Shown: positions 25,084-35,859 of the stretch, in pieces
Position numbering within the stretch: position 1 is the first letter of the stretch
How the letters are laid out: every line of letters begins with the position of its first letter
Assembly (NCBI RefSeq): GCF_026420865.1
Contig: NZ_JAPCWC010000029.1
Span: 1 to 38,247, forward strand
Direction: 5' to 3'
From: Novosphingobium clariflavum
GTDB lineage: Bacteria; Pseudomonadota; Alphaproteobacteria; Sphingomonadales; Sphingomonadaceae
Length of the DNA stretch: 38,247 nt
The notes under the pieces: generated by a model
Seen by the model: the letters and a program-made list of their open reading frames with translations, nothing else
Database searches by the model: none
Told to the model about the DNA's origin: nothing
Made by a program: the position numbers and the translations under genes

Positions 25084-26478
25084 TTGGCCGACATGCCCGA
25101 TCCCGCCCCCGCTTTCGCAGATCCTGCCAAGGCGCCCTACGCCGTCAGCGAGGAAGAACGCGCTGCCATCGCCGCGGCCATCGACACCGACGAGCTGGTC
25201 GAACTGGCGCTGGAACTGGGCAACATCCCCAGCCGCTCGCGCGAGGAACTGGCGGCGGCCGAGTTCGTCCACGACTGGATGGCGAAGGAAGGCTTCAACC
25301 CGCGCAAGGTCGGCGCGACGCCCGAGCGCCCCAATGTGATCGGCGAATATGGCGGGACCGGACGCGGCGCCAACCTGCTGCTGACCGCGCACCTCGATAC
25401 CGAAAGCCCCAGCGGCATGCGCGAGCATGACAGGTTCCGCTACCGCGAATCGACGCTGGCCGATCCCGAATGGACCCAGTGCTGGCTGGACGAGGAAGGC
25501 CGCCTGCGCGGCTATCCGATCAGCAACGATCGCGGGCCGATGTCGTGCTTCCTGATCGCCGCCAAGGCGCTGCGCAAGGCCGGCATCGGGCTTTCCGGCA
25601 AGTGCTGGCTCACCGCCTGCCCCGGCGAGATCGGGCCCGAACCGATCGAGGAATTTTCCGGCATTGGCTGGAACGGCAAGGACATCGGCGCGCATTACCT
25701 GTTCCACCACGGCGGCGTCGCGCCCGACTATGCGATCGCGGCCGAGGGCACCGATTTCGGCCTGACCTGGCAGGGCTGCGGCTATGCGCTCTACCGGGTG
25801 CGGATCTTCGGGCAGGGGGTGTTCTCCCCGATCCTCGATGCCCCCGCCGATCCGCTGCGCCACCCGAATCCGATCTACCGGCTCGGTGCGGTGATCGATG
25901 CGCTCCACGCCTGGGGACAGCAGTTCGAGCGCGATTCGATCATGGAGACCGCCAGCGGGGCGATTCATCCCAAGGTCCAGATCGCCTCGGTACGCGGCGG
26001 CATGCCGATCGATTTCGGCGCGGGAACCGAGGTCTGCGCGCTCTACATCGACGTCTCGCTGAACCCGCGCCAGAAGGCGGCGGACGCCTATCACGGCATC
26101 ATGGAGGCCATGCGCGGGGTGGACGTGGAAGGCTTCGACGTCGAGCCGGTGGTGGTGCGCCACGGGTTCGAGGCGCGGCCTAGCGAAGTCGCCCCGCTGG
26201 CCGGCGCGGTCGATGCCGCCACCCGGCTGGCGCGCGGCGCGGGGGTGGAGCCGGCGCACCCGGTCTATTCCAGCATGTGGCGCGATCACAACGTGTTCAA
26301 CATGCACCGCGTGCCGGCCATCACCACCGGCATGCCGCGCTGGCGGCCGACGGGCGCCGACATGGCCTCCAGCGCGCTCGTCTACGCCCTGACGATGCTT
26401 GCCGTCTGCGGCCGGGGCGAGGCGCCGGTCGAACAGGCAGGAACCAGTGTCTACGGCAACGAGAGGCCTTTCGACTAA
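25084..26478 (+). CDS. M20-family amidohydrolase/metallopeptidase
   Basis: This 464-aa enzyme resembles the di-zinc M20 family (acetylornithine deacetylase, carbamoyl amino-acid hydrolases, dipeptidases). Visible pieces are LLLTAHLDTESP with the His and Asp of the first site, NDRGPMSCFLIAAKAL in place of the usual G-x-D-M-K-G segment with the bridging Asp, TACPGEIGPEPIEEF with the acidic catalytic region, IAAEGTDFGL and a late His in HNVFNMHRVPAITTG. It probably hydrolyses an N-acyl, N-carbamoyl or peptide-like bond of a pathway intermediate. The start is TTG at 25084, because GGAG ends seven bases before it. The ATG at 25093 is spaced too far. It follows the transporter in the same operon. 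Confidence 0.85.
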   Translation: MADMPDPAPAFADPAKAPYAVSEEERAAIAAAIDTDELVELALELGNIPSRSREELAAAEFVHDWMAKEGFNPRKVGATPERPNVIGEYGGTGRGANLLLTAHLDTESPSGMREHDRFRYRESTLADPEWTQCWLDEEGRLRGYPISNDRGPMSCFLIAAKALRKAGIGLSGKCWLTACPGEIGPEPIEEFSGIGWNGKDIGAHYLFHHGGVAPDYAIAAEGTDFGLTWQGCGYALYRVRIFGQGVFSPILDAPADPLRHPNPIYRLGAVIDALHAWGQQFERDSIMETASGAIHPKVQIASVRGGMPIDFGAGTEVCALYIDVSLNPRQKAADAYHGIMEAMRGVDVEGFDVEPVVVRHGFEARPSEVAPLAGAVDAATRLARGAGVEPAHPVYSSMWRDHNVFNMHRVPAITTGMPRWRPTGADMASSALVYALTMLAVCGRGEAPVEQAGTSVYGNERPFD

Positions 26479-26601
26479 GATATACGACACCCTTGCCGAG
26501 TGGCCGGAGCCTCGATAGACCTCCCGCCATAAGGTCGCCAAACTATCCAATTGGACGCCCATCAGGGAAGGGTGCCACCGATCTGTCAGGGTGGTTCTCG
26601 C

Positions 26602-28944
26602 TTGCGCATAACGACGAATGTCTACCCCAAGGAGCAACGCCGCGACGCCTGGCGCTTCGCGCTCAAGCGCCTGTCGCTCACGCTCGACGAGGCGGATGAG
26701 GCCACGCTCTATGGCGAGCTGATCCACTTCCGCTCCAGCACCCATATCGACTTCATCCGCGTCACCGGCACCGCCCAGTCCTGGACCATCGACTTCCGCG
26801 ACCAGCCGACCACCTACTGGGTGGCGATGATCCTCGACGGCAGCGCGACGATGCGCGATTCCGAGCAGGAACTGCGTCTGGCCGATGGCGACATGATCTG
26901 CGGGCGCGGCGATTCGCCCGTCCACCTCGCCTTCGCGGGCGACAACCGCAGCCTGATCGTGCAAGTGCCGCACAGCGAACTCAGCCAGCGCCTGAAGACC
27001 CCGATCAGCGGCGCCCCGCGCAAGATCGCCACCGATACCGGAACCGCGCGCATCTTTGCGGGCATGTTGCGCTCGCTGGCCGACACGATCACCGACATCA
27101 CCACCGACCAGGCCCGCCCGGTCGAGCTGGCCTTCCCCGAATTCCTCGTCACCAGCCTGCTCGACAATGCGCCCGCCAAGGCGCTGGGCGGAGCGGCGGG
27201 CATGCGCGCGGCGCTGCTGGAGCGGATCTTCCAGACCATCGAGATCCGCCTGTCCGACCCCGACCTCAATTACCAGCAGGTCGCCGCCGAGCACGGCATC
27301 TCGCCCCGCTACCTCCAGAAGCTGTTCGAATCGATCGACGACAGCTTCGGCCATTACGTGAAAGTGCGGCGCCTCGAACGCTGCCGGCTCGACCTGCGCA
27401 GCCCGCTCCACGTGCAGAAGTCGATTTCCGACATCCTGTTCGAATGGGGCTTCAACGACAGCGCCTCGTTCAGCCGCGCCTTCCGCGAGCAGTACGGCAT
27501 TTCTCCGCGCGAATACCGCAAGGCGCCGCCGCAGGAGCAGGCGGCGGTCGAACTGCTGCGCCGGGGCCGTCCCGCCCGCAAGGAGCGCGCCAGGGCCGAA
27601 GAGGCCGCCGAAGTCGAGGAAGTGCTCGACGAGCAACTGGACGAGCAGGCGGCCGACGATGCCCCGCAGGTCCCCGCCTACATGGGCGATACCGGCGCCT
27701 CGCGGCACCATCACCTGCCCGCCACGCCCGAGACGATCCACTGGGGCTATCTCAGCAAGGACCTGAAACCGGCGCTGCGCGTGCGTTCGGGCGATTTCGT
27801 GACGATCGAGGCGCTGACCCACCACGCCAACGACGATCCCGAGCGCATGGTCGAAGGCGATCCCGGGGTGGAAAGCGTCTACCACTGGGACCACGGCGGC
27901 AAGACGGTCGAGCGGCGCGGTGCCGGGCCGATGGACGCCAGCGCCTTCGGGCGCGGGCCGGGCGAGGGGTTCGGCGTGCACATCTGCACCGGGCCGATCC
28001 ATGTCGAAGGCGCGATGCCGGGCGATCTCGTCGAAGTGCGCATCCTCGACCTCAAGCCCCGCCCCAGCGGCAATCCCCGCTTTGCCGGCAAGAGCTTCGG
28101 CTCCAACGCGGCGACCTACTGGGGTTTCCACTACAACGACCTGCTGACCGAGCCGAAGAACCGCGAGGTCGTGACGATCTACGAGGTCGAAGCGGCGGGC
28201 GGGCGGCTGCCCAAGGCCCACGCGGTCTATTCCTACCGCTGGACGCCGCAGGTCGATCCCTCGGGTGTGACCCACGCGCGCTACGACTATCCGGGCGTGC
28301 CGGTGAACCCGGAAAGCATCGAGCGCAACTACGACATCCTGCAGAACGTCGAGATCCCGATCCGCCCGCACTTCGGGGTGATCGCGGTGGCGCCCAGCCA
28401 TAACGGGCTGGTCGATTCGGTGCCGCCTGCCAGTTTCGGGGGCAATCTCGACAACTGGCGCACCGGCCCCGGCGCGCGGGTGTTCCTGCCGGTGCAGGTG
28501 CCTGGCGCGCTGCTCTCGCTGGGCGATCCCCACGCCTCGCAGGGGGACAGCGAGCTATGCGGCACCGCCATCGAATGTTCGATGACCGGGCTGATCCAGA
28601 TCGTCCACCACAAGGGCGCGGGCGTGATGGAGCAGTTGAAGGATGTCGATTACCCGCTGATCGAGACCGAGACCGAGTGGGTGATCATGGGCTTCTCGCA
28701 CCCCGATTACCTCAAGGAACTCGGGCCCGACGCGCAGAGCGAGGTCTACAAGCAGAGCTCGATCGACGGCGCCATGCGCGATGCCTTCCGCAAGGCGCGG
28801 CGTTTCCTGATGACCGCCAAGCAACTGACCGAGGACGAGGCGATCTCACTGCTATCGGTCGGCGTGGACTTCGGCGTGTCGCAGATCGTCAACGGCAACT
28901 ACGGCGTCCATGCGGTGATCCGCAAGGCGCTGTTCACCAGCTGA
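26602..28944 (+). CDS. AraC-type transcription regulator fused to acetamidase/formamidase
   Basis: A single uninterrupted 780-aa frame joins two unrelated families. Residues 1-195 look like an AraC N-terminal sensing domain (TTYWVAMILDGSATM, LADGDMICGRGDSPVH). Residues 206-306 are the double helix-turn-helix: NYQQVAAEHGISPRYLQKLF, then DILFEWGFNDSASFSRAFRE and the closing GISPREYRK. An acidic helical linker follows (about 308-362, rich in EEAAEVEEVLDEQLDEQ). Residues 363-780 are an FmdA/AmdA amidase, with GVHICTGPIHVEGAMPGDLVE and LGDPHASQGDSELCGTAIE. It could sense and cleave an amide while controlling the cluster, although this is inference. Start: TTG at 26602 after AGGGTGG; TTG at 26551 is in frame but lacks such a site. 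It lies 123 bp after the M20 gene and may have its own promoter. Confidence 0.9.
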   Translation: MRITTNVYPKEQRRDAWRFALKRLSLTLDEADEATLYGELIHFRSSTHIDFIRVTGTAQSWTIDFRDQPTTYWVAMILDGSATMRDSEQELRLADGDMICGRGDSPVHLAFAGDNRSLIVQVPHSELSQRLKTPISGAPRKIATDTGTARIFAGMLRSLADTITDITTDQARPVELAFPEFLVTSLLDNAPAKALGGAAGMRAALLERIFQTIEIRLSDPDLNYQQVAAEHGISPRYLQKLFESIDDSFGHYVKVRRLERCRLDLRSPLHVQKSISDILFEWGFNDSASFSRAFREQYGISPREYRKAPPQEQAAVELLRRGRPARKERARAEEAAEVEEVLDEQLDEQAADDAPQVPAYMGDTGASRHHHLPATPETIHWGYLSKDLKPALRVRSGDFVTIEALTHHANDDPERMVEGDPGVESVYHWDHGGKTVERRGAGPMDASAFGRGPGEGFGVHICTGPIHVEGAMPGDLVEVRILDLKPRPSGNPRFAGKSFGSNAATYWGFHYNDLLTEPKNREVVTIYEVEAAGGRLPKAHAVYSYRWTPQVDPSGVTHARYDYPGVPVNPESIERNYDILQNVEIPIRPHFGVIAVAPSHNGLVDSVPPASFGGNLDNWRTGPGARVFLPVQVPGALLSLGDPHASQGDSELCGTAIECSMTGLIQIVHHKGAGVMEQLKDVDYPLIETETEWVIMGFSHPDYLKELGPDAQSEVYKQSSIDGAMRDAFRKARRFLMTAKQLTEDEAISLLSVGVDFGVSQIVNGNYGVHAVIRKALFTS

Positions 28945-28977
28945 CCCGTCCTCCCGGTTTCCGGGGAGGTCGGGTCA
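28942..28977. terminator. bidirectional hairpin formed by two convergent gene ends
   Basis: TGACCCG (28942-28948) pairs with CGGGTCA (28971-28977), and CCTCCC pairs with GGGAGG inside, with one mismatch between and an 8-nt loop. The outermost bases are the stop codons of the AraC-amidase gene and of the zincin gene. There is no U-run, so termination strength is uncertain. Confidence 0.55.
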
Positions 28978-29376
28978 ATCCGCGTCGTCTTCCAGCGCGT
29001 GCATGTCATCGTCCGACAGGCCGAAGTGGTGGCCGACCTCATGCACCACCACGTGGGTCACAAGGTCTTCCAGCGTCACGTCGGTCTCGCACCACTCGGC
29101 CAGCAGGGGCTGGCGGTAGAGCGTGATGCGCGGGCGGAATTCGCCCGAGGACCAGACCGATTCCTCGTCCATCGGGCGGCCGTGGTAAAGCCCGGTCAGG
29201 CCCCAGGCATCGTCGATGCCCAGAGCCTGCAGCGTTTCCTCGTCGGCGAACTCCTCGACGTGGACGGTGATCCCGTCGAGGTGCTGCGCAAAGGGTTCGG
29301 GAATCCGCGCGAAGGCGGCATGGGCGAGGGCCTCGAACACGGCCGGGCCGGGGGCATTGCCGAAGCGCTGAATCAT
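28975..29376 (-). CDS. small zincin-like metallopeptidase family protein
   Basis: This 133-aa protein has a zincin signature, H112-E-V-G-H116 (THVVVHEVGHHFGL), followed by SDDDMHALE, the arrangement of the small bacterial Zincin_1/DUF1025 family, which is annotated as possible acetylases or metallopeptidases with unproven activity. No signal peptide is visible, so it is cytosolic. The ATG has AGGAG about nine bases upstream, positioned across the stop codon of the preceding M1-type gene, which ends five bases before this ATG. The two are almost certainly co-transcribed and translationally coupled. Function is unknown beyond the zinc-binding motif. Confidence 0.85.
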   Translation of the reverse strand: MIQRFGNAPGPAVFEALAHAAFARIPEPFAQHLDGITVHVEEFADEETLQALGIDDAWGLTGLYHGRPMDEESVWSSGEFRPRITLYRQPLLAEWCETDVTLEDLVTHVVVHEVGHHFGLSDDDMHALEDDAD

Positions 29377-29381
29377 GCGGG

Positions 29382-31271
29382 TCACTCCTGCCCGGCGACG
29401 ATCCGCTCGATCCCGGCGGCGGTCGAGGGGTGGTAGGTGGGCCTGGCCTCGGCGAAGAAGTCCCGCGCCTTGGGCTGGCCCCAGTCGCCCTGCTTCATCA
29501 GCCCCTTGTAGAGCGGATAGACCAGCAGCCCGCGGCCGATGCGCGAGAGATAGCCGCGCAGGTACGGCACCGCCGGGTCGTAGTGGTTGGCGATGGCCAG
29601 TTCGAACCAGGCCGACTGGATATAGGCATTGCCCGAAGCCGAGAGGCCCAGCGTCTCGTCCAGTTCCTTGAGGCGGGCGGGCGTCTGCTGGCGGTCGATG
29701 CCGTTGAGGAAGCGCAGCCATTCCTGCGTGGTCCAGCCGGTCGGCTGCACGGCGCTGGCCGGGCCGCCGGCGTTGAAGGCGGCCAGCCTGGTATCGACTT
29801 TGGCCAGCGTGGCGCTGTGCACGCGCACGGCATTGCCGGGCAGGCCGGCGCCATAGGCCCAGCGGTCGAGCTGGAGCTTGAGTTCGAGTTCCGGCTGGCC
29901 CTTCAGCAGCCGTTCGCGCAAGTCGGCAAGGAAGCCGGCCGTGGTCTGCGGCTGGAAGGCATGACGGTCGAAGTAGGAGGTGAGATAGGCGTCCCACTTT
30001 GCGCGACCCACTGTATATTCGATCATGCGCAGGAAGTTGGACCCCTTGGTGTAGTCCACCTCGCCCGCGCCCGGTTCGCCGTTGAGGCGGGTGGCAGCGC
30101 CGGTCTGGCCGCCGGCCGCGGCGATCTCGCGTTGCATCACGTCCCAGTCGAGATCGGCGTAAGTCGCGGCCTGCTCCTTGCCGTAGAGCGATTCCATGAT
30201 GCGGTTTTCGAAGTAGGTGGTGAAGCCTTCGTTCAGCCACGAATCCGACCAGGTGGCATTGGTGACGAGGTTGCCCGACCACGAGTGCGCCAGTTCCTGC
30301 GCGACGACATCGGTGTTCGAGCGGTCGCCGGTGACGATGGTCGGCGTCAGGAAGGTCAGCATCGGGTTTTCCATGCCGCCATAGGGGAAGGCAGGCGGCA
30401 GCACGAGCATGTCGTAGCGGCCCCAGCGATAGGGGCCGTAGAGCTTGCTGGCGGCGTCGATCATCTTCTCGACATCGACGAATTCCTTCGCCGCCTTGTC
30501 CAGCATCGGTGCCTCGGTCCAGACGCCCGAGCGGGGGCCGAGCGGCTTGAACCTGAGGTCGCCCACCGCAAAGGCGATGAGGTAGGGCGGCACCGGCTTG
30601 TCCATGCGGAAGCGGAACTGGCGGCGGCCGTCGGGCAGGGCCTCGCCCTTGTCGCCGGAGAGCTTCTCGGCGCTCATCACCGCGACCATGTCGCCGGGCA
30701 CCCGCAGGGTGGCTTCCCAGGTCTGGCGGATGCCGGGGCTGTCCTGTGTGGGCACCCACGAACGGTTGAGGATCGCCTGGCCCTGGCTGAACAGGAAGGG
30801 CTTCTTCTTGCCGAAGGTCATTTCCGGAGGCAGCCACTGCAGCGCGGTGGCGCCGGGCTTCGAGCGGTAGGTGATCGTGATCCGGTTCGCGCCCGCAAGC
30901 GCGACGGTGAGCGCCGAGCCGATGTCGGCACTGGCGGTGTCCTTGGCGCCGAGCGTCCACTTCAGCGCCTTGCCCGAGGCATCGGTGACGGCCGAGATGT
31001 CCATGTCGTTGACGTCGAGCACGACCTGCGTGGCGCCCGGTGCTGCGAGGATGTCGAGCACGGCCGAGCCGTATAGCGTCTTGCTGGCGAAATCGACGTC
31101 GAGGTCGAGCGCCACGTGGGTCACGCGGGCGACTTGCGGCTCGGCGTGGGTCCAGACGTCCCGCGCTTCGGGCGTGGTCAGGATCGGTGCGGGAATGGTC
31201 TGCGCCGCGGCGGGCGAGATGGCGAGCGAAGCGGAGCCGGCAAGCAGCGCGGCGGCAAGGAGAATGCGCAT
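29382..31271 (-). CDS. M1-family aminopeptidase homologue with altered zinc motif (QELAH)
   Basis: The 629-aa protein follows the M1/LTA4-hydrolase layout. It has a signal peptide (about 1-23, ending SPAAAQ), an N-terminal beta saddle, the exopeptidase motif GGMEN (298-302), the zinc region at 325-348 and a helical C-terminal domain. The zinc site expected as H-E-x-x-H reads Q325-E326-L-A-H329, while the third ligand E348 (LNEGF) is in place 19 residues on. Codon 325 is CAG (30297-30299 on the plus strand as CTG), one base from His. Either the enzyme binds zinc poorly, or Gln substitutes as a ligand, or the base is an error. It is exported to the periplasm. There is no Shine-Dalgarno sequence; promoter-like hexamers sit just upstream. 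Confidence 0.87.
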   Translation of the reverse strand: MRILLAAALLAGSASLAISPAAAQTIPAPILTTPEARDVWTHAEPQVARVTHVALDLDVDFASKTLYGSAVLDILAAPGATQVVLDVNDMDISAVTDASGKALKWTLGAKDTASADIGSALTVALAGANRITITYRSKPGATALQWLPPEMTFGKKKPFLFSQGQAILNRSWVPTQDSPGIRQTWEATLRVPGDMVAVMSAEKLSGDKGEALPDGRRQFRFRMDKPVPPYLIAFAVGDLRFKPLGPRSGVWTEAPMLDKAAKEFVDVEKMIDAASKLYGPYRWGRYDMLVLPPAFPYGGMENPMLTFLTPTIVTGDRSNTDVVAQELAHSWSGNLVTNATWSDSWLNEGFTTYFENRIMESLYGKEQAATYADLDWDVMQREIAAAGGQTGAATRLNGEPGAGEVDYTKGSNFLRMIEYTVGRAKWDAYLTSYFDRHAFQPQTTAGFLADLRERLLKGQPELELKLQLDRWAYGAGLPGNAVRVHSATLAKVDTRLAAFNAGGPASAVQPTGWTTQEWLRFLNGIDRQQTPARLKELDETLGLSASGNAYIQSAWFELAIANHYDPAVPYLRGYLSRIGRGLLVYPLYKGLMKQGDWGQPKARDFFAEARPTYHPSTAAGIERIVAGQE

Positions 31272-31279
31272 GGGCGCGG

Positions 31280-31308
31280 TTTATGGCCGCGCCCGTGACG
31301 GCATGCAA
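31280..31308 (-). promoter_or_regulatory. candidate promoter of the M1 peptidase gene
   Basis: Read on the minus strand, TTGCAT (31303-31308) and CATAAA (31280-31285) are spaced by 17 bp. The latter ends eight bases before the ATG. The -10 lies inside the loop of a hairpin with arms at 31272-31279 and 31287-31294. GGCATG repeats three times at exact 12-bp spacing (31300, 31312, 31324) over and upstream of the -35. Confidence 0.4.
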
Positions 31309-31337
31309 GTTGGCATGCACGCTGGCATGAGGGCGGA

Positions 31338-32849
31338 CTAAAGCGTGGCGGGGAGCACGTCGAACTTGCGCGTGCCGCCGGCGCGCGCGATCGCCGCCTG
31401 CACGTCCGCGCGGGCGCGCAGGGCGGTGAGGCCGGCGTCGAACAGGCCGGGGGGAACGCCTGCGGGAAGCGGGCGATATTCGCTCAGCTGGCCGAGGGCA
31501 TCGACCTGCCGGTCAGGATCGCCGAGCCGGGCGATCATCGAGGCGGCGGCATCGTCGAACCGGCCCATGCACATCTGCATGTCGGTAAGCGCCTCGGGGT
31601 GATCCTCGGGATGGGCCTGGGCATAGGCGAGGTCGGTGGCCGCCAGATCGTCGAGTGCCAGCGCCTGCGCGGCGCAGGCATGGGCGAGGCGCATTTCCAT
31701 CACCCCGTAAGGACTGGCGGCTGCCCCTGCCTGCTGCGCGAAGGGGGCAAGCAGGGCCAGCGCCTCCCTGGGATGGCCGAAGCGGACGTGAAGATAGGCC
31801 AGGTTGATCGTCTGGCTGACATTGGGACGGCCTTTTTCGCCGCCGGCGATGGCCGTGCGGTAGGCCTCCACCGCCTCGCCATAGCGACCGAGCTGCTCGT
31901 AGGTCCGCGCAAGCCCGTCCCACCACCAGTTGACGCGTTCGTCCCGGTCGGAAAACTGCTTGGCCAGCACGCCGTCGGGTCGCGCCGCCTGCAATGTGGC
32001 GAGCGCCTTGTCGGCCTGGCCGAGCACGCGCTGCGTGGCGGCGAGGTCGATCGGCAGGGCAAGGCGGCCGGGGCGGGCGATGCTGCGCTGTTCGAGGTCG
32101 GCGGCCTGCCGCTCGTAGGCGGCGCGCAAGTCGAAGTCGGCGGGCAGGTAGCTGCGCAAGTGCGGATCGAGACTGGCTTGCCGCAGCAGGTCCGCCTCGC
32201 GGATCGCGGCGACCTGGGCCGCTGCGCTTTCCTTGTCGCCTTCCCTGGCCAGCAGACGGGCCAGCGGCAGGCGCAGCCTGGCGAAGCCGGCATCGTTGAT
32301 CGCGGGGGGGAATGCAGGGGCGGTGGCAAGCACCAGCAGGCGGCGATAGGCCGGATCGTCCTGGCGGTCGTCCAGCCGGTTGACCAGCGCAAAGATCCAG
32401 TCGTCAGGGATCGAGCCGAAGGCGCTGGGGGCCTGCTTCTGGATCATCTCCAGCGTGGTGACGGCATCGCCGTCCCGCTTGCTGTCGAGTTCGACCGCAT
32501 AGCGCAGCCGCCAGGCGATGTCGGCAGCGCCGGGCAGCGCGGTGAGCATGCGGGCATGGCCGAGCGCGGCGTCGAGCTTGTTCGCCTGGCCTTCGCAGAT
32601 CGTCGCCGAGAGCAGGATCGGGCCTTGCAGCAAGGGTTCCAGCGTGCCGAAATCCTTGCGTGCGACCAGCGGTGAGATGATCTTGAGGGCGCCGTCGCAG
32701 TCATTGCCGTTCATCGAGGATTGCAGGCGCGGCATCGCCTTGGCAGCGGCGCGGGAAATGTCCTGCCGGGCCTCAGCCTGGGCCGCGAGGCCCGCGGATG
32801 CGAGTGCGAGCGCAGCAGCGAGTGCCCGGGCGGGCTTGGCGTTGATCAT
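31338..32849 (-). CDS. periplasmic tetratricopeptide-repeat protein, function unknown
   Basis: The 503-aa product begins with a Sec signal peptide (AAALALASAGLAAQAEA, cleavage near residue 28) and is alpha-helical and Ala/Leu rich throughout. TPR-like helix pairs are clearest at WWWDGLARTYEQLGRYGEAVEAYRTAIAGG and VSQTINLAYLHVRFGHPREALALLAPF. Such proteins scaffold complexes rather than catalyse. Two Cys near the N-terminal region (NDCDGALKII, LLSATICEGQ) might pair. AGGGGATTACG before the ATG gives a good ribosome-binding site. It lies upstream of the M1-type peptidase gene on the same strand with a 66-bp gap. No specific family name is offered. Confidence 0.8.
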   Translation of the reverse strand: MINAKPARALAAALALASAGLAAQAEARQDISRAAAKAMPRLQSSMNGNDCDGALKIISPLVARKDFGTLEPLLQGPILLSATICEGQANKLDAALGHARMLTALPGAADIAWRLRYAVELDSKRDGDAVTTLEMIQKQAPSAFGSIPDDWIFALVNRLDDRQDDPAYRRLLVLATAPAFPPAINDAGFARLRLPLARLLAREGDKESAAAQVAAIREADLLRQASLDPHLRSYLPADFDLRAAYERQAADLEQRSIARPGRLALPIDLAATQRVLGQADKALATLQAARPDGVLAKQFSDRDERVNWWWDGLARTYEQLGRYGEAVEAYRTAIAGGEKGRPNVSQTINLAYLHVRFGHPREALALLAPFAQQAGAAASPYGVMEMRLAHACAAQALALDDLAATDLAYAQAHPEDHPEALTDMQMCMGRFDDAAASMIARLGDPDRQVDALGQLSEYRPLPAGVPPGLFDAGLTALRARADVQAAIARAGGTRKFDVLPATL

Positions 32850-33142
32850 CGTAATCCCCTTGTCGGGCCGACATGCTAGGGGGGGATCGGCGGCCTGTCA
32901 GCCCACCCCGTCATGAAAAGCGCAGTTATTCCTGCCGTTAAGCCACTATAGATGGATCTTCGCGGTTCGGTCCGCAGCGGTCAGAACGCCAGCCACCGGC
33001 TATCGGCTACTGGCCACCGGCGCGGCGCACGGCTGGCGCCGTCGCGCTTGCGGGATATGCAGGCTCAGGGGCCTGGCGATCGGCGCCGCGCGCCAGGCCG
33101 TTCCCCCTCCTGCACCGGTCCGGCAAGAGGGGGAGGCTGACC
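32850..33142. other. intergenic region between gyrB and the TPR gene
   Basis: This 293-bp spacer contains no gene. A GC-rich inverted repeat (TCCCCCTC at 33102-33109 with GAGGGGGA at 33127-33134) lies just after the gyrB stop and could end its transcript, but no T-run follows. Confidence 0.4.
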
Positions 33143-35698
<2,556 letters not shown>

Positions 35699-35704
35699 GG
35701 CGAG

Positions 35705-35733
35705 GATATAGGGTTTCGGGGCTGGAAACCCAA
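35705..35733 (-). promoter_or_regulatory. candidate promoter of gyrB
   Basis: On the minus strand, TTGGGT (35728-35733) and TATATC (35705-35710) are separated by exactly 17 bp, and six bases separate the -10 from the ATG. Transcription would start at or beside the A of the ATG. Confidence 0.5.
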
Positions 35734-35831
35734 GCAGAACCGGCTTTGTGCACGGTCTTTTCCACAAGACTGGGGCAGGCTGCGCGTTCCGCGCGGCGAG
35801 GGCGCCGCCAGCGGCTTGCCGGCTTGCAAGA

Positions 35832-35859
35832 AAGGGCGGCTCCTTGCGGAGCCGCCCTT
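35832..35859. repeat. perfect 12-bp hairpin in the gyrB-guaA gap
   Basis: AAGGGCGGCTCC (35832-35843) and GGAGCCGCCCTT (35848-35859) form a 12-bp stem with a 4-nt loop. On the minus strand it ends in CCCTTTCTTG, weakly resembling a terminator. No gene is recognised upstream on that strand, so it may end a small RNA or be a dispersed palindrome. Confidence 0.55.

Noticed and set aside
24820..28533. 1237-codon open frame antisense to the MFS, M20 and AraC-amidase genes
   Set aside because: It covers three well-supported genes on the plus strand and has no family features.
35832..35859. Hairpin between gyrB and guaA as a terminator of either gene
   Set aside because: Both genes are transcribed away from it, so it cannot terminate them. 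Kept only as a palindrome of unknown role.
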